Source: Chloroflexota bacterium (GTDB taxonomy: Bacteria > Chloroflexota > Limnocylindria > Limnocylindrales > CSP1-4). Taken from it: a stretch of DNA of 41,972 bases. Position numbers and translations under genes: made by a program. Location of the stretch: assembly GCA_005882635.1 (NCBI GenBank), contig VBFG01000008.1, positions 1-41,972 on the forward strand, read 5' to 3'. The notes beneath the pieces were generated by a model. It saw nothing but the letters and a program-made list of their open reading frames with translations. It made no database searches and had not been told where the DNA came from. Below are positions 26,216 to 35,014 of this stretch, in pieces. The stretch's first letter is position 1; each line of letters opens with the position of its first letter.

Positions 26216-27517
26216 TCAGGCGCCGCTGCGCCGTGCCTGGGCTCGTTCGTCCGGGGCGCGCCCGGACGTGAACGCCCGGTACAGCAGGAGGTCATAGGCG
26301 ATCTTCAGGCCCCCGGCGAGGAGGAACGGAGCCGCGGCGAGACCGGCGGTCGCGACGAGCGGCGTCGACAGCGCCGGCGAGATCGCGGCACCGGTCGTCC
26401 GGGCGATGCCCGTGACCCCGGCGGCCGCCGACCGCTCGCCCGGCTCGACGACGGCCATGACGTAGGACTGGCGGGTCGGGACGTCCATCTGGCTGAGGCT
26501 GAACCGCAGGAGCAGGACGCCGATCGCGAGCGGCAGCGTGGGCATCAGCGGTACCAGGATCAGCAGGACGTTCGACGGGAGGTGGGTGAAGACCATGGTG
26601 TTGATCAGTCCGATCCGCGCAGCGATCCGCGACGCCGACAACGAGGACACCGCGGCGAGGAGGTTCGCCCCGAAGAAGATCCCCCCGAGGATCGCCGGCT
26701 CGACGCCGAACCGGAGGTGGAACCAATACGCCATCAGGCTCTGAGGGATGAACCCTCCGCCGAACGCGTCGAGCGCGAACAGCGCCGAGAGCCGGGCGAC
26801 GATCCCCTTCGACCGACCGAGACCGAGTCGGCGCCCGATGCCGTCTTCCGCAGCGGGTCCCGGCGGCGCCTCGACCGCAGCGCCGACGCGCCAGAAGACG
26901 ACGGCCATCAGCAGGCCGACGATCGCGTAGCCGACGACGACCGCCCGGTACGCATCGACCGGCGCGTAGCCCGCGGCCAGGAGCATCTGGCCGAGGAACC
27001 CGGCGGCGAGGGCCCCGATCGCCGTCGCGACGTAGCCCGCGAGGTTGTACCAGGCGAAGGTCGGGGTCCGCCGAGCGTCCGGCGTCGCCTGGCTCAGCGC
27101 CGCCTGCTCGACCGCAAGAAAGGGCCCGACCTCGTTGCCGGTCGGGCTGATGACCCCGATCGTCGCCGCGACGATCAGCAGCGGGACCCAGCTCGTGAGG
27201 GCGAAGACGACGCCGGCGATCACCATCAGGAGCGAGCCGGCGACGAGGACCCGTCGCCGGCCGATGCGATCCGCACTCGTCGTGAGCCACAGGGAGATGA
27301 CCGTGTCGCCGAGGAGCGTCAGGGTCAGGATGACCCCGATCAGCCCGGCGTCGATGCCGAGCGCGGCCAGGTAGAGGACCAGCACGACCGCGAGGAACCC
27401 GTAGCCGAACATCCGCAGGACGCGGGTCGCGAACAGCAGCCGGCCGTTCCGATCGAGCCCCCGGAGGCTCGCCACCAGGCCGGCGTCGATCGGCGGCGCC
27501 GTGGTCGAGAGGGTCAC
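26216..27517 (-). CDS. MFS transporter
   Basis: 433 aa, 12-TM-like; TSADRIGRRRVLVAGSLLMVIAGVVFALTS. Confidence 0.85.
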   Translation of the reverse strand: MTLSTTAPPIDAGLVASLRGLDRNGRLLFATRVLRMFGYGFLAVVLVLYLAALGIDAGLIGVILTLTLLGDTVISLWLTTSADRIGRRRVLVAGSLLMVIAGVVFALTSWVPLLIVAATIGVISPTGNEVGPFLAVEQAALSQATPDARRTPTFAWYNLAGYVATAIGALAAGFLGQMLLAAGYAPVDAYRAVVVGYAIVGLLMAVVFWRVGAAVEAPPGPAAEDGIGRRLGLGRSKGIVARLSALFALDAFGGGFIPQSLMAYWFHLRFGVEPAILGGIFFGANLLAAVSSLSASRIAARIGLINTMVFTHLPSNVLLILVPLMPTLPLAIGVLLLRFSLSQMDVPTRQSYVMAVVEPGERSAAAGVTGIARTTGAAISPALSTPLVATAGLAAAPFLLAGGLKIAYDLLLYRAFTSGRAPDERAQARRSGA

Positions 27518-27578
27518 CCGGCGAAGTCTACGTGCGAGAATGCCCCGGCACGGATCGCTGCCGGAGGCTCTCGTTCAC

Positions 27579-27854
27579 ATGCCCGACCCGACCCCGACGA
27601 GCCACGAGCCGACCACCGCCGAGCTCAGCCAAGCCGACGCGGAGTCGCATCACCCGGGCGACATCGCCGGCGAGGCCCACGGGCCCGACGATCACGGCAC
27701 GACCCACGGTCACGACGACCATGCCCACCCCGGCGAGGCGCTCGGACCGGTCGACACCGCGATGTGGGGAGCCTTCGCGGTCGGGATCGCGGCCGGACTT
27801 CTCGTCGTCCTGTGCCTCGTCCTGACACTGTCCGTGATCGGGTCCGCCGCGTAG
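27579..27854 (+). CDS. Small membrane protein with His/Asp-rich N-terminus
   Basis: MPDPTPTSHEPTTAELSQADAESHHPGDIAGEAHGPDDHGTTHGHDDHAHPGEALG then one TM helix. Confidence 0.6.
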   Translation: MPDPTPTSHEPTTAELSQADAESHHPGDIAGEAHGPDDHGTTHGHDDHAHPGEALGPVDTAMWGAFAVGIAAGLLVVLCLVLTLSVIGSAA

Positions 27855-27869
27855 GAGCCGGACGATCGC

Positions 27870-29576
27870 CTAGAACAGCCCGACGATGTTCCCTTCGGCG
27901 TCGATGTCGATGTTCTCGCCGCCGGGACGGGACGGCAGCCCGGGCATCGTCCGCATCTCGCCGACAAGCGGCGTGATGAACCCGGCACCGGCCGACAGTC
28001 GGATGTCGCGGATCGGCACGGTGAAGGCCCCGGGGCGGCCCTTCAGGTTGGCGTCGTGGCTCAGGGAGTACTGGGTCTTGGCCATGCAGACCGGCAGGCG
28101 ACCCATCCCCAGCTCCTCGTAGAGCTTCAGGGCCTTCTTCGCGGCCGGCGTGAACTCGATCCCGTCTGCGCCGTACACGCGCGTCGCGATCGTGTGGATC
28201 TTCTCCCCGAGCGGCGCCTCGTCCGGATAGAGGAGCCGGAAGCTTGCCTCGCCGCTGGACGCCGCGTCCCAGACCGCGGTCGCGAGTTCGGCCGCTCCGG
28301 CGCCACCGTCGGCGAAGTGGGTCGCGACGACCGCCGCCCGGGCCCCCGCGTCCAGCGCGACCTGGCGGATCGCCTCGACCTCGGCGTCGGTGTCGGTCGG
28401 AAACGAATTGATGGCGACGACTGCCGGGACGCCGAAGAGGCGGACGTTCTCGATCTGCTTCGCGAGGTTCGCCGCCCCCGTCCGGACGGCCTCGACGTTC
28501 TCCTCGGTGAGGGCCGGATCGAGCGGCTTGCCGGCGACGATCTTGCCGACGCCGCCGTGCATCTTGAGCGCCCGGACCGTGGCGACCACGACCGCGGCAT
28601 CGGGCGCCAGGCCGGACGCCCGGCACTTGATGTCGAAGAACTTCTCGGCCCCCATGTCGGCGCCGAAGCCCGCCTCCGTGCAGACGATCTCGTTCGTCGC
28701 AAGCGCCAGGCGGTCGGCGATGATCGAGTTGTTGCCGTGAGCGATGTTCGCGAACGGCCCGCAATGGACGAAGGCCGGCCCACCCTCGAGCGTCTGGAGG
28801 AGGTTCGGCTTGATCGCGTCGGTCAGGAGCGCGGTCATCGCGCCCGCCACGCGGAGATCCTCGGCGGTCACGGCCGAGCCGTCCTTGCGGGTCGCCAGCA
28901 CCATCCGGCCGAGCCGCTCGCGCAGGTCGTGGAGATCGCGGGCGAGGGCGAGGACGGCCATGACCTCCGACGCGACGGTGATCACGAACTCCGTCTCGCG
29001 CGGGACGCCATTCTCCTTCCCGCCGAGCCCGACGATGACCCGCCGAACCGCGCGGTCGCTGATGTCGACGACACGCGGCCAGAGGATGGCGAACGGATCG
29101 ACGCCGAGCGCGTTCCCGTGATGGAGGTGGTTGTCGAGGAAGGCGGCAGCGAGGTTGTGGGCGGCGCCGATCGCGTGGACGTCCCCGGTCAGGTGCAGGT
29201 TGAAGTCGGCCATCGGGATGACCTGGCTGTAGCCACCGCCTGCTGCGCCGCCCTTGATCCCGAAGACCGGGCCGAGCGACGGCTGGCGGATGCAGACCGC
29301 TGCCTTCCGGCCGATCCGATTCAGTCCCTGGGCCAGCCCGACGGTCGTGGTCGACTTGCCCTCACCGAGGGGCGTCGGCGTGATGGCGGTGACGACGACG
29401 TACTTGCCACGCGGATTCGCGGCCTCGACCCGTTCGATCCCGGCGAGGGTCACCTTCGCCTTGGTATGCCCGTACGGCTCGATCTCGTCGTCCAGGAGGC
29501 CCAGATCGTGGGCGACGTCCATGATCGGGCGCGGCGTGACGGATCGGGCGATCTCCAGGTCGGAGGGGAAGGTCAT
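27870..29576 (-). CDS. fhs: Formate--tetrahydrofolate ligase
   Basis: VVTAITPTPLGEGKSTTTVGLAQGL, RQPSLGPVFGIKGGAAGGGYSQVIPMADFNLHLTGD. Confidence 0.95.
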   Translation of the reverse strand: MTFPSDLEIARSVTPRPIMDVAHDLGLLDDEIEPYGHTKAKVTLAGIERVEAANPRGKYVVVTAITPTPLGEGKSTTTVGLAQGLNRIGRKAAVCIRQPSLGPVFGIKGGAAGGGYSQVIPMADFNLHLTGDVHAIGAAHNLAAAFLDNHLHHGNALGVDPFAILWPRVVDISDRAVRRVIVGLGGKENGVPRETEFVITVASEVMAVLALARDLHDLRERLGRMVLATRKDGSAVTAEDLRVAGAMTALLTDAIKPNLLQTLEGGPAFVHCGPFANIAHGNNSIIADRLALATNEIVCTEAGFGADMGAEKFFDIKCRASGLAPDAAVVVATVRALKMHGGVGKIVAGKPLDPALTEENVEAVRTGAANLAKQIENVRLFGVPAVVAINSFPTDTDAEVEAIRQVALDAGARAAVVATHFADGGAGAAELATAVWDAASSGEASFRLLYPDEAPLGEKIHTIATRVYGADGIEFTPAAKKALKLYEELGMGRLPVCMAKTQYSLSHDANLKGRPGAFTVPIRDIRLSAGAGFITPLVGEMRTMPGLPSRPGGENIDIDAEGNIVGLF

Positions 29577-30577
29577 CGAACTCCTCGGCTCGCGCTTCGG
29601 CCGGCGCTTCGGCTGGCGGCAGCGACCCGCCGATCGGGAACGGTGGCGGCTGCGGCCTTCCGCGACGCGGCCGGCCCGCGGGTCGCGACGAGCGGAGCAT
29701 CGGCCGCGACCTCGACACGGGCCTCCTGGCCGAGCGCCGCCCGGACGAGGTGCGCGAGGAGGAGCGCGTTCGTCAACGGCCCGATGCCGCCCGGGACCGG
29801 CGTGATCGCCGACGCGACCCGTCGGGCGGACTCGAATTCGACGTCGCCGACGATCGCCCCGTCGACGACGTTGATTCCGACGTCGACGACGACGACGCCC
29901 CGGCGGAGCATGTCGCCGCGGACGAGGCCGGGGTGGCCCGCTGCGACGACGAGGATCTCGGCGTCCTTGACGTGGCGGGCCAGGTCGCGCGTGCGCGAGT
30001 GGCAGACGGTGACCGTGGCGTTCTCGCGGACGAGGAGGAAGGCGGCGGGCATGCCGACGACCGCCGACCGGCCGATGACGACCGCCCGCTTGCCCTCGAT
30101 CTCGATGGCGGACCGCCGGAGGATCTCGACCGCGGCATGGGCCGTCGCAGGCAGGAACCCGTCGTAGCCGAGGCGCAGGAGACCGGCGTTCAGCGGGTGG
30201 ATCCCGTCGATGTCCTTGGCGGGGTCGATCGCGTCGACCACGCTCCGCAGGCGGATCGTCGGCGGCAGTGGCATCTGGACGATGATCCCGTTGACCGCCG
30301 GGTCGTCGTTGAGCGCCCGGATCGCGTCCACCAGCGCCGCCTCCGACGCCTCGCCGTCGATCTCGACGAGCCGGCCGTCGATCCCGACCTTCTCGCAGCT
30401 CCGCAGGATCTGGTGGAGATAGACCATCGACGGCGCGTCGCGCCCGCAGATGACCACCGCGAGCACGGGCGCCTGGCCATGTCGGTCGCGATATGCGGCG
30501 ACATCTTCGCCGACCGCCTGGCGGATCTCGGCTGCGATCGGGCCCCCTTGGAGGAGTCGGGCGCCTCCGCGTGGCAC
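29573..30577 (-). CDS. folD: FolD-like methylenetetrahydrofolate dehydrogenase/cyclohydrolase, diverged
   Basis: GIIVQMPLPPTI, DPAKDIDGIHPLNAG, VVVDVGIN, ITPVPGGIGPLT; 4-nt overlap with fhs. Confidence 0.9.
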   Translation of the reverse strand: MPRGGARLLQGGPIAAEIRQAVGEDVAAYRDRHGQAPVLAVVICGRDAPSMVYLHQILRSCEKVGIDGRLVEIDGEASEAALVDAIRALNDDPAVNGIIVQMPLPPTIRLRSVVDAIDPAKDIDGIHPLNAGLLRLGYDGFLPATAHAAVEILRRSAIEIEGKRAVVIGRSAVVGMPAAFLLVRENATVTVCHSRTRDLARHVKDAEILVVAAGHPGLVRGDMLRRGVVVVDVGINVVDGAIVGDVEFESARRVASAITPVPGGIGPLTNALLLAHLVRAALGQEARVEVAADAPLVATRGPAASRKAAAATVPDRRVAAASRSAGRSASRGVR

Positions 30578-30590
30578 GCCGATCAGGCCT

Positions 30591-31265
30591 TCATGCCGGG
30601 ATGGGATCCCGTGACCCGCCGCTCCGGACCTGCGCGTGGGCGCTGGCCGAGATCTCCTCGATCGAGTCGAGGAGTCGCATGACCCGGTCCGTCGCCTCGC
30701 CGACGTAGGTCTCGTCGTCGACGGACGGTAGGTTGATCAGGACATTGGCCGCGGCGCCTCGAGCGGCGGCCTCGCCCAACAACGTCGCGACGTCGAGGTC
30801 GCTCGCCGCGTTGGGGTTGCTCCGACCGACGAGCGACTCGGCGGCAGCGACCAGCTCCAGGCACGCCTCGACGGTCGCCAGCGGCACGTCGGCCGCGCCC
30901 CGAGCGGCGTCGCTCATGGCCGTCCGTCGGAACACCTTCTCGGCGTCCGTCTCCCTCGGCAGCTTCATCGCGAGTGCGTACGCCGCGTACGCCGAGGCGT
31001 CCTCGTCGGCCAGATCCAGGAACCTCGCCGCAAGGCGGCGCCCCGTCGCGATGGACACGGCGTTGAGCTCGGCGTGCTCGGCGTACTTCGGGCGGCCCTC
31101 GGACAGCGAGGCGACCATCGACACGAGCGCCGCCGCCAGCGACGCCGCAACGGCGGACGCGCTGCCTCCGCCCGGCACGGGCTCGGCCGAGGCGAGCTGG
31201 TCGACGAACGCGCCGACGGTCAGGTCGCGGAACGATGCTCCACGCTCCGGGGAGGACATGCCCAC
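30591..31265 (-). CDS. fchA: Cyclodeaminase/cyclohydrolase family protein (FchA/FTCD-C type)
   Basis: FVDQLASAEPVPGGGSASAVAASLAAALVSMVASLS signature; 224 aa. Confidence 0.88.
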   Translation of the reverse strand: MGMSSPERGASFRDLTVGAFVDQLASAEPVPGGGSASAVAASLAAALVSMVASLSEGRPKYAEHAELNAVSIATGRRLAARFLDLADEDASAYAAYALAMKLPRETDAEKVFRRTAMSDAARGAADVPLATVEACLELVAAAESLVGRSNPNAASDLDVATLLGEAAARGAAANVLINLPSVDDETYVGEATDRVMRLLDSIEEISASAHAQVRSGGSRDPIPA

Positions 31266-31350
31266 GATTGTAGGTGGCGCAGACCTCCCTCAGGGGTCGG
31301 CGTCGGGACGAGCGCGGTACCGGCGCGCCCGTCCCGTCGACCGACTGTGA

Positions 31351-31620
31351 TCAGGCCGCCCGGCGCTCCTCGTCGAGAGCGGTGATCGTCCAACGCCGGG
31401 AGCGATGCTGATACGTGAGCGCGAGTCGAGCTCTGGGGGTCTCCACCTCGAAGAGCGTCCGCGGCCCGGTGATGACCGGATAGGCAGCCGCCTCCTCGCG
31501 GACCGCGGCCAGCCGCGTCACGGGCAATCGTTCGTCGCCCCAGGTGATCTCTCGTGGACTGCCGTCGAACCAGCCAGTCCGCACGTGGACCTCGACCGGC
31601 TCGACTCGGATCATGGCCAT
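31351..31620 (-). CDS. DUF6504-like small protein
   Basis: MAMIRVEPVEVHVRTGWFDGSPREITWGDERLPVTRL...LALTYQHRSRRWTITALD; adjacent to dinB; good GAAGGAGG RBS. Confidence 0.7.
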   Translation of the reverse strand: MAMIRVEPVEVHVRTGWFDGSPREITWGDERLPVTRLAAVREEAAAYPVITGPRTLFEVETPRARLALTYQHRSRRWTITALDEERRAA

Positions 31621-31682
31621 TCCGGCCTCCTTCGCGGCGGGGATCGCTTGGCTCGCGTCCGTCTCCGGGGCACATCAGCGGT

Positions 31683-31696
31683 GGAACGTCTGTTCG
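31683..31696 (-). promoter_or_regulatory. Second SOS/LexA-like box
   Basis: GGAACGTCTGTTCG, close to CGAAC-N4-GTTCG. Confidence 0.55.
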
Positions 31697-31716
31697 GTTC
31701 TGGCGTCATGCTGCAT

Positions 31717-31737
31717 CGAACACCTGTTCGATGTCAA
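31717..31737 (-). promoter_or_regulatory. SOS (LexA) box with -35 element upstream of the DUF6504 gene
   Basis: Minus strand reads TTGACATCGAACAGGTGTTCGATG; CGAAC-N4-GTTCG palindrome, same layout as the lexA promoter. Confidence 0.85.
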
Positions 31738-33050
31738 GTGACGTCGAGGCCATCCTCGGCGAAGGTTGTGTCATCTTGCGTGTCACGATCGTCGGGCTCG
31801 CCGTCGGCTCGACCGCCGTCGTCCGTCTCGATGCCTCGCGCCTCGAGCGGGCTCATCGGGTCGTGCTCGAACGGGGCCGGGAGTCGCGATCCGACCAGGC
31901 GCGCCCGGGTGATCGCCCGCTCGCCGAACCGATGGCGGACCTCGTCGGCCGCCTCCACGGCCCGCCTCCGACGAGGATCCTCGAGCCCGAACAAGGCGAG
32001 CTGTTCGCGCTCGCCGAGACCGCTGGCCGTCACCCCGAGGAGCCGGATCCGCACGCCGCGGACCTCCGGCCTCGCGAGGTCAAGCGCCGTCCGGAAGATC
32101 GGCTCGGTCAGGTCCGTGGGATCAGGGAGGGTCCGCTGGCGGGTGATCGTGCGGAACGTCGTGTCGCGGATCTTGACCGTGATCGTCGATGCCTTCACGC
32201 CGCTGTCGCGGAGCCGGCCGGCGACACCCTCGCTCATGCCGAGGAGCGTCCGCTCGATGACGTCGGGGTCCGAGGTGTCGACGTCGAAGGTGTGCTCGTG
32301 ACCGATCGACTTCGCGGGATCGCGTCCGCCCACGGGATCGGCATCGAGCCCTCGCGCCCGCTCGCCCAGCGCCGCGCCGTGCTTGCCGAAGCGTCGCACG
32401 AGGAGGTCCTCCGGCAGGCCCGCCAGGTCGCCGATCGTCCGCACGCCGTAGTCCCGCAACGCCTCGGCCAACTTGGCGCCGACACCCCACAGACGACCGA
32501 TCTCGAGTGGGGCGAGGAACGCCGCCTCGGTGCCGGGCTCGACGACGACGAGCCCGTCCGGCTTCCGGAGGTCCGAGGCGATCTTGGCGACGAGCTTCGT
32601 CGTCGCCACGCCGACCGAGATCGTCAGGTCGACCGCCGAGCGAATCTCGTCCTTGATCTGGCGGCCGATCTGCTCGCCGTCGCCGAACAGGATTCGCGAA
32701 CCCGTGACGTCGAGGAACGCCTCGTCGATCGAGATCGGCTCGACGAGCGGCGTGAACCGCCGGAGGACCGCCATGACCTGGCGGCTGACCGCCTGGTACT
32801 TCGCGCCGTCGACCGGGAGGAAGATCCCGCGGGGACACAAGGCGCCGGCCGTTCGAAGCGGCATCGCCGAGTGGACGCCGAACGCCCGAGCCTCATAGCT
32901 CGCGGTGCTGACGACGCCCCGATCGTGCGGGCCGCCGCCGCCGACGATGACCGGCTTCCCGCGGAGCTCGGGCCGATCCCGTTGCTCGACCGCGGCGAAG
33001 AACGCGTCGAGATCGACGTGGAGGATGGTTCGCGGATGCGCCTGGGTCAC
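31734..33050 (-). CDS. dinB: DNA polymerase IV (Y-family)
   Basis: ILHVDLDAFFAAVEQRDRPELRGKPVIVGG, SIDEAFLDVTGS, LWGVGAKLAEALRDYGVRTIGDLA. Confidence 0.95.
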   Translation of the reverse strand: MTQAHPRTILHVDLDAFFAAVEQRDRPELRGKPVIVGGGGPHDRGVVSTASYEARAFGVHSAMPLRTAGALCPRGIFLPVDGAKYQAVSRQVMAVLRRFTPLVEPISIDEAFLDVTGSRILFGDGEQIGRQIKDEIRSAVDLTISVGVATTKLVAKIASDLRKPDGLVVVEPGTEAAFLAPLEIGRLWGVGAKLAEALRDYGVRTIGDLAGLPEDLLVRRFGKHGAALGERARGLDADPVGGRDPAKSIGHEHTFDVDTSDPDVIERTLLGMSEGVAGRLRDSGVKASTITVKIRDTTFRTITRQRTLPDPTDLTEPIFRTALDLARPEVRGVRIRLLGVTASGLGEREQLALFGLEDPRRRRAVEAADEVRHRFGERAITRARLVGSRLPAPFEHDPMSPLEARGIETDDGGRADGEPDDRDTQDDTTFAEDGLDVT

Positions 33051-33162
33051 CCGCCCATCATCGCTCGACCGCGCGAGCGCGCGATTCCGTCAAACGACCG
33101 CAGGAGGTTCGGTAGACAGAAGCCGGGACTGAGGCACCCGATGAGTGGGCGGCTGAGCCTCG

Positions 33163-33609
33163 CTAACCCTTGGGTTCGACGACGACGGTCACCTCGGGCG
33201 ACAGGCCGGCGAACACCTTGATCGCGACCTTGTACGTGCCGAGCGACTTGAGCGGCTCGTCCAGGTCGATCTTGTGGCGGTCGACCTCGATCCCGCGGCG
33301 GGCGAGCGCATCGCCGATGTCCTTCGACGTGATCGACCCGTACAGCTTCCCGCCCTCGCCGACCTTCACTCCCATCGTGAGCGTCGTCGACGCGATCCGG
33401 GTGGCCGCGATCTCGCCCTCCTCGCGCTCGCGCTTGCGCTTGTCCTCGCGGCTGGCGATGTCGTGCTGCCAGGCGCGGTAAGCGCCGCCGGCGGCCGGGA
33501 CGGCCACCCCCTGCGGGATCAGGAAGTTCGTGGCGAAGCCATCGGCGACCTGCTTCATCTCGCCGCTCTTCCCGAGCTTGTCGACGTCCTTGGTCAGGAT
33601 GACCTTCAC
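33163..33609 (-). CDS. rplI: 50S ribosomal protein L9
   Basis: VKVILTKDVDKLGKSGEMKQVADGFATNFLIPQGVAVPA; GTG start at 33609. Confidence 0.95.
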   Translation of the reverse strand: MKVILTKDVDKLGKSGEMKQVADGFATNFLIPQGVAVPAAGGAYRAWQHDIASREDKRKREREEGEIAATRIASTTLTMGVKVGEGGKLYGSITSKDIGDALARRGIEVDRHKIDLDEPLKSLGTYKVAIKVFAGLSPEVTVVVEPKG

Positions 33610-34121
33610 GCGATCGGTTCCTCCTTGTTGATCCACTGCCGGACGCGCGGCCCGATGCCCGAACTCTCCACCGCCGCAGCGGCCTGCCCGAGCAGATCGG
33701 GGATCCGCCGGATCGTCCTGCGGACCGGCCCTGGCGTCAATCGCCGGATCCGGGCGACGTCCTCGTCGAACGCCGCTCTGTCGATGTCGAGCTCGGCCAG
33801 CTTCTCCGCGAGGAGCTCATCCGGGACACCGTCCAGGAAGAGGTCGACCGCAAGGATCACGACGACCAGGTCGTCGAGGCCCCCGAGGAGCGGGATCTCG
33901 TCCGGAATCAGGTCTCGCCCGATGAGGACGTAGCCGGCGGCGCCGGCGAGGAACGCCTTGCGCGCCGCGGGAGTGCGCTCGTCGAGGATCAGTGACAGCA
34001 TGAGCCGGGCGTACAACGGCGCCCGACTGGCGATTGGCATGAAGGCCAGCAGTCCGAGGGCGCGACCGAGCGCGGTCGAGCGCCGACTCCCGTGATCCCG
34101 TTCGTTCGAACCGCGCGCCAT
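33606..34121 (-). CDS. DUF1232-like protein
   Basis: LAGAAGYVLIGRDLIPDEIPLLGGLDDLVVVILAVDLFL (YxxxPxDxIPD-like motif). Confidence 0.8.
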   Translation of the reverse strand: MARGSNERDHGSRRSTALGRALGLLAFMPIASRAPLYARLMLSLILDERTPAARKAFLAGAAGYVLIGRDLIPDEIPLLGGLDDLVVVILAVDLFLDGVPDELLAEKLAELDIDRAAFDEDVARIRRLTPGPVRRTIRRIPDLLGQAAAAVESSGIGPRVRQWINKEEPIA

Positions 34122-34222
34122 GACGATCCCCGTCCAGCCACCGGCCGATGACGCGCGTGCCGCGCGTCGACGCCGGGGTCGGTGAGTCTATCAGCCGGGC
34201 TGGTCCCCGGACGACGCCCACC

Positions 34223-34250
34223 TTGACATCGAACGTCCGTTCGGTATCAT
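34223..34250 (+). promoter_or_regulatory. lexA promoter with embedded SOS box
   Basis: TTGACA (34223-34228)-16 nt-TATCAT (34245-34250), with CGAACGTCCGTTCG at 34230-34243 in the spacer. Confidence 0.93.
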
Positions 34251-34274
34251 GGTCGCCAGGACAAGGAGGCGCCG

Positions 34275-34925
34275 GTGACCAAGCACGATGCGGACCGAAA
34301 GGTCAGGATCCTGGATTTCATCGCAGCGACGCTGCGAGCGCGGGGCTTTCCTCCGTCGGTCCGGGAGATCGCGAAGGCGGTCGGCCTCGCCTCCACGTCC
34401 GCCGTCCACCATCACCTGCAGATCCTGGAGCGCGAGGGCTATCTCGAACGGGGCGCAGCCCAGTCGCGCGCGATCCGGCTCACGCCGTACGCGGCGATCC
34501 GGCTCGGTCTCGCTGCTGAGCTCGTGCCCCAGTCGATCGCGATGGAGGCGCACGTCCTGCCGGTCGTCGGTGAGATCGCCGCGGGTGGACCCATCGAGGC
34601 CTACCAGGACGCGTCGGAGACGGTCGGGATCCCGGACATGCTGGCGCCATCCGGCGACGCGTACGTGCTCAAGGTTCGGGGCGACTCGATGATCGATGCC
34701 CACATCGCGGACGGCGACTTCGTTCTCATCCGACCCCAATCGACCGCCCGGAACGGCGACATCGTGGTCGCCCAGGTCGAGGAGAACGCTGTGACCCTCA
34801 AGCGGTTCTTCAAGGAGAAGGACCGCATCCGGCTTCAGCCGGCGAACCAGGCGTATCCGCCGCAGTTCTACGACGACGTTCGGATCCAAGGCAAGCTGAT
34901 CGGGGTGATTCGAAGGCTCGACTAG
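34275..34925 (+). CDS. lexA: LexA repressor
   Basis: N-terminal HTH (PPSVREIAKAVGLASTSAVHHHLQILEREGYLER), AG cleavage site in EIAAGGPI, GDSM and TLKRF catalytic Ser/Lys; GTG start with AAGGAGG RBS. Confidence 0.97.
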   Translation: MTKHDADRKVRILDFIAATLRARGFPPSVREIAKAVGLASTSAVHHHLQILEREGYLERGAAQSRAIRLTPYAAIRLGLAAELVPQSIAMEAHVLPVVGEIAAGGPIEAYQDASETVGIPDMLAPSGDAYVLKVRGDSMIDAHIADGDFVLIRPQSTARNGDIVVAQVEENAVTLKRFFKEKDRIRLQPANQAYPPQFYDDVRIQGKLIGVIRRLD

Positions 34926-34968
34926 CAGCTGGGCGACCTGAGCGCCCGATCACAGAACGGTCAGGCGC

Positions 34969-34988
34969 CTGTCCACAGGGTTTCCACA
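34969..34988. promoter_or_regulatory. Pair of DnaA-box-like sequences between lexA and dnaB
   Basis: CTGTCCACA (34969-34977) and GTTTCCACA (34980-34988), 11-bp periodicity; resemble TTGTCCACA. Confidence 0.5.
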
Positions 34989-35014
34989 GGCCGCCAACCG
35001 GCCAGGCGAAATCG

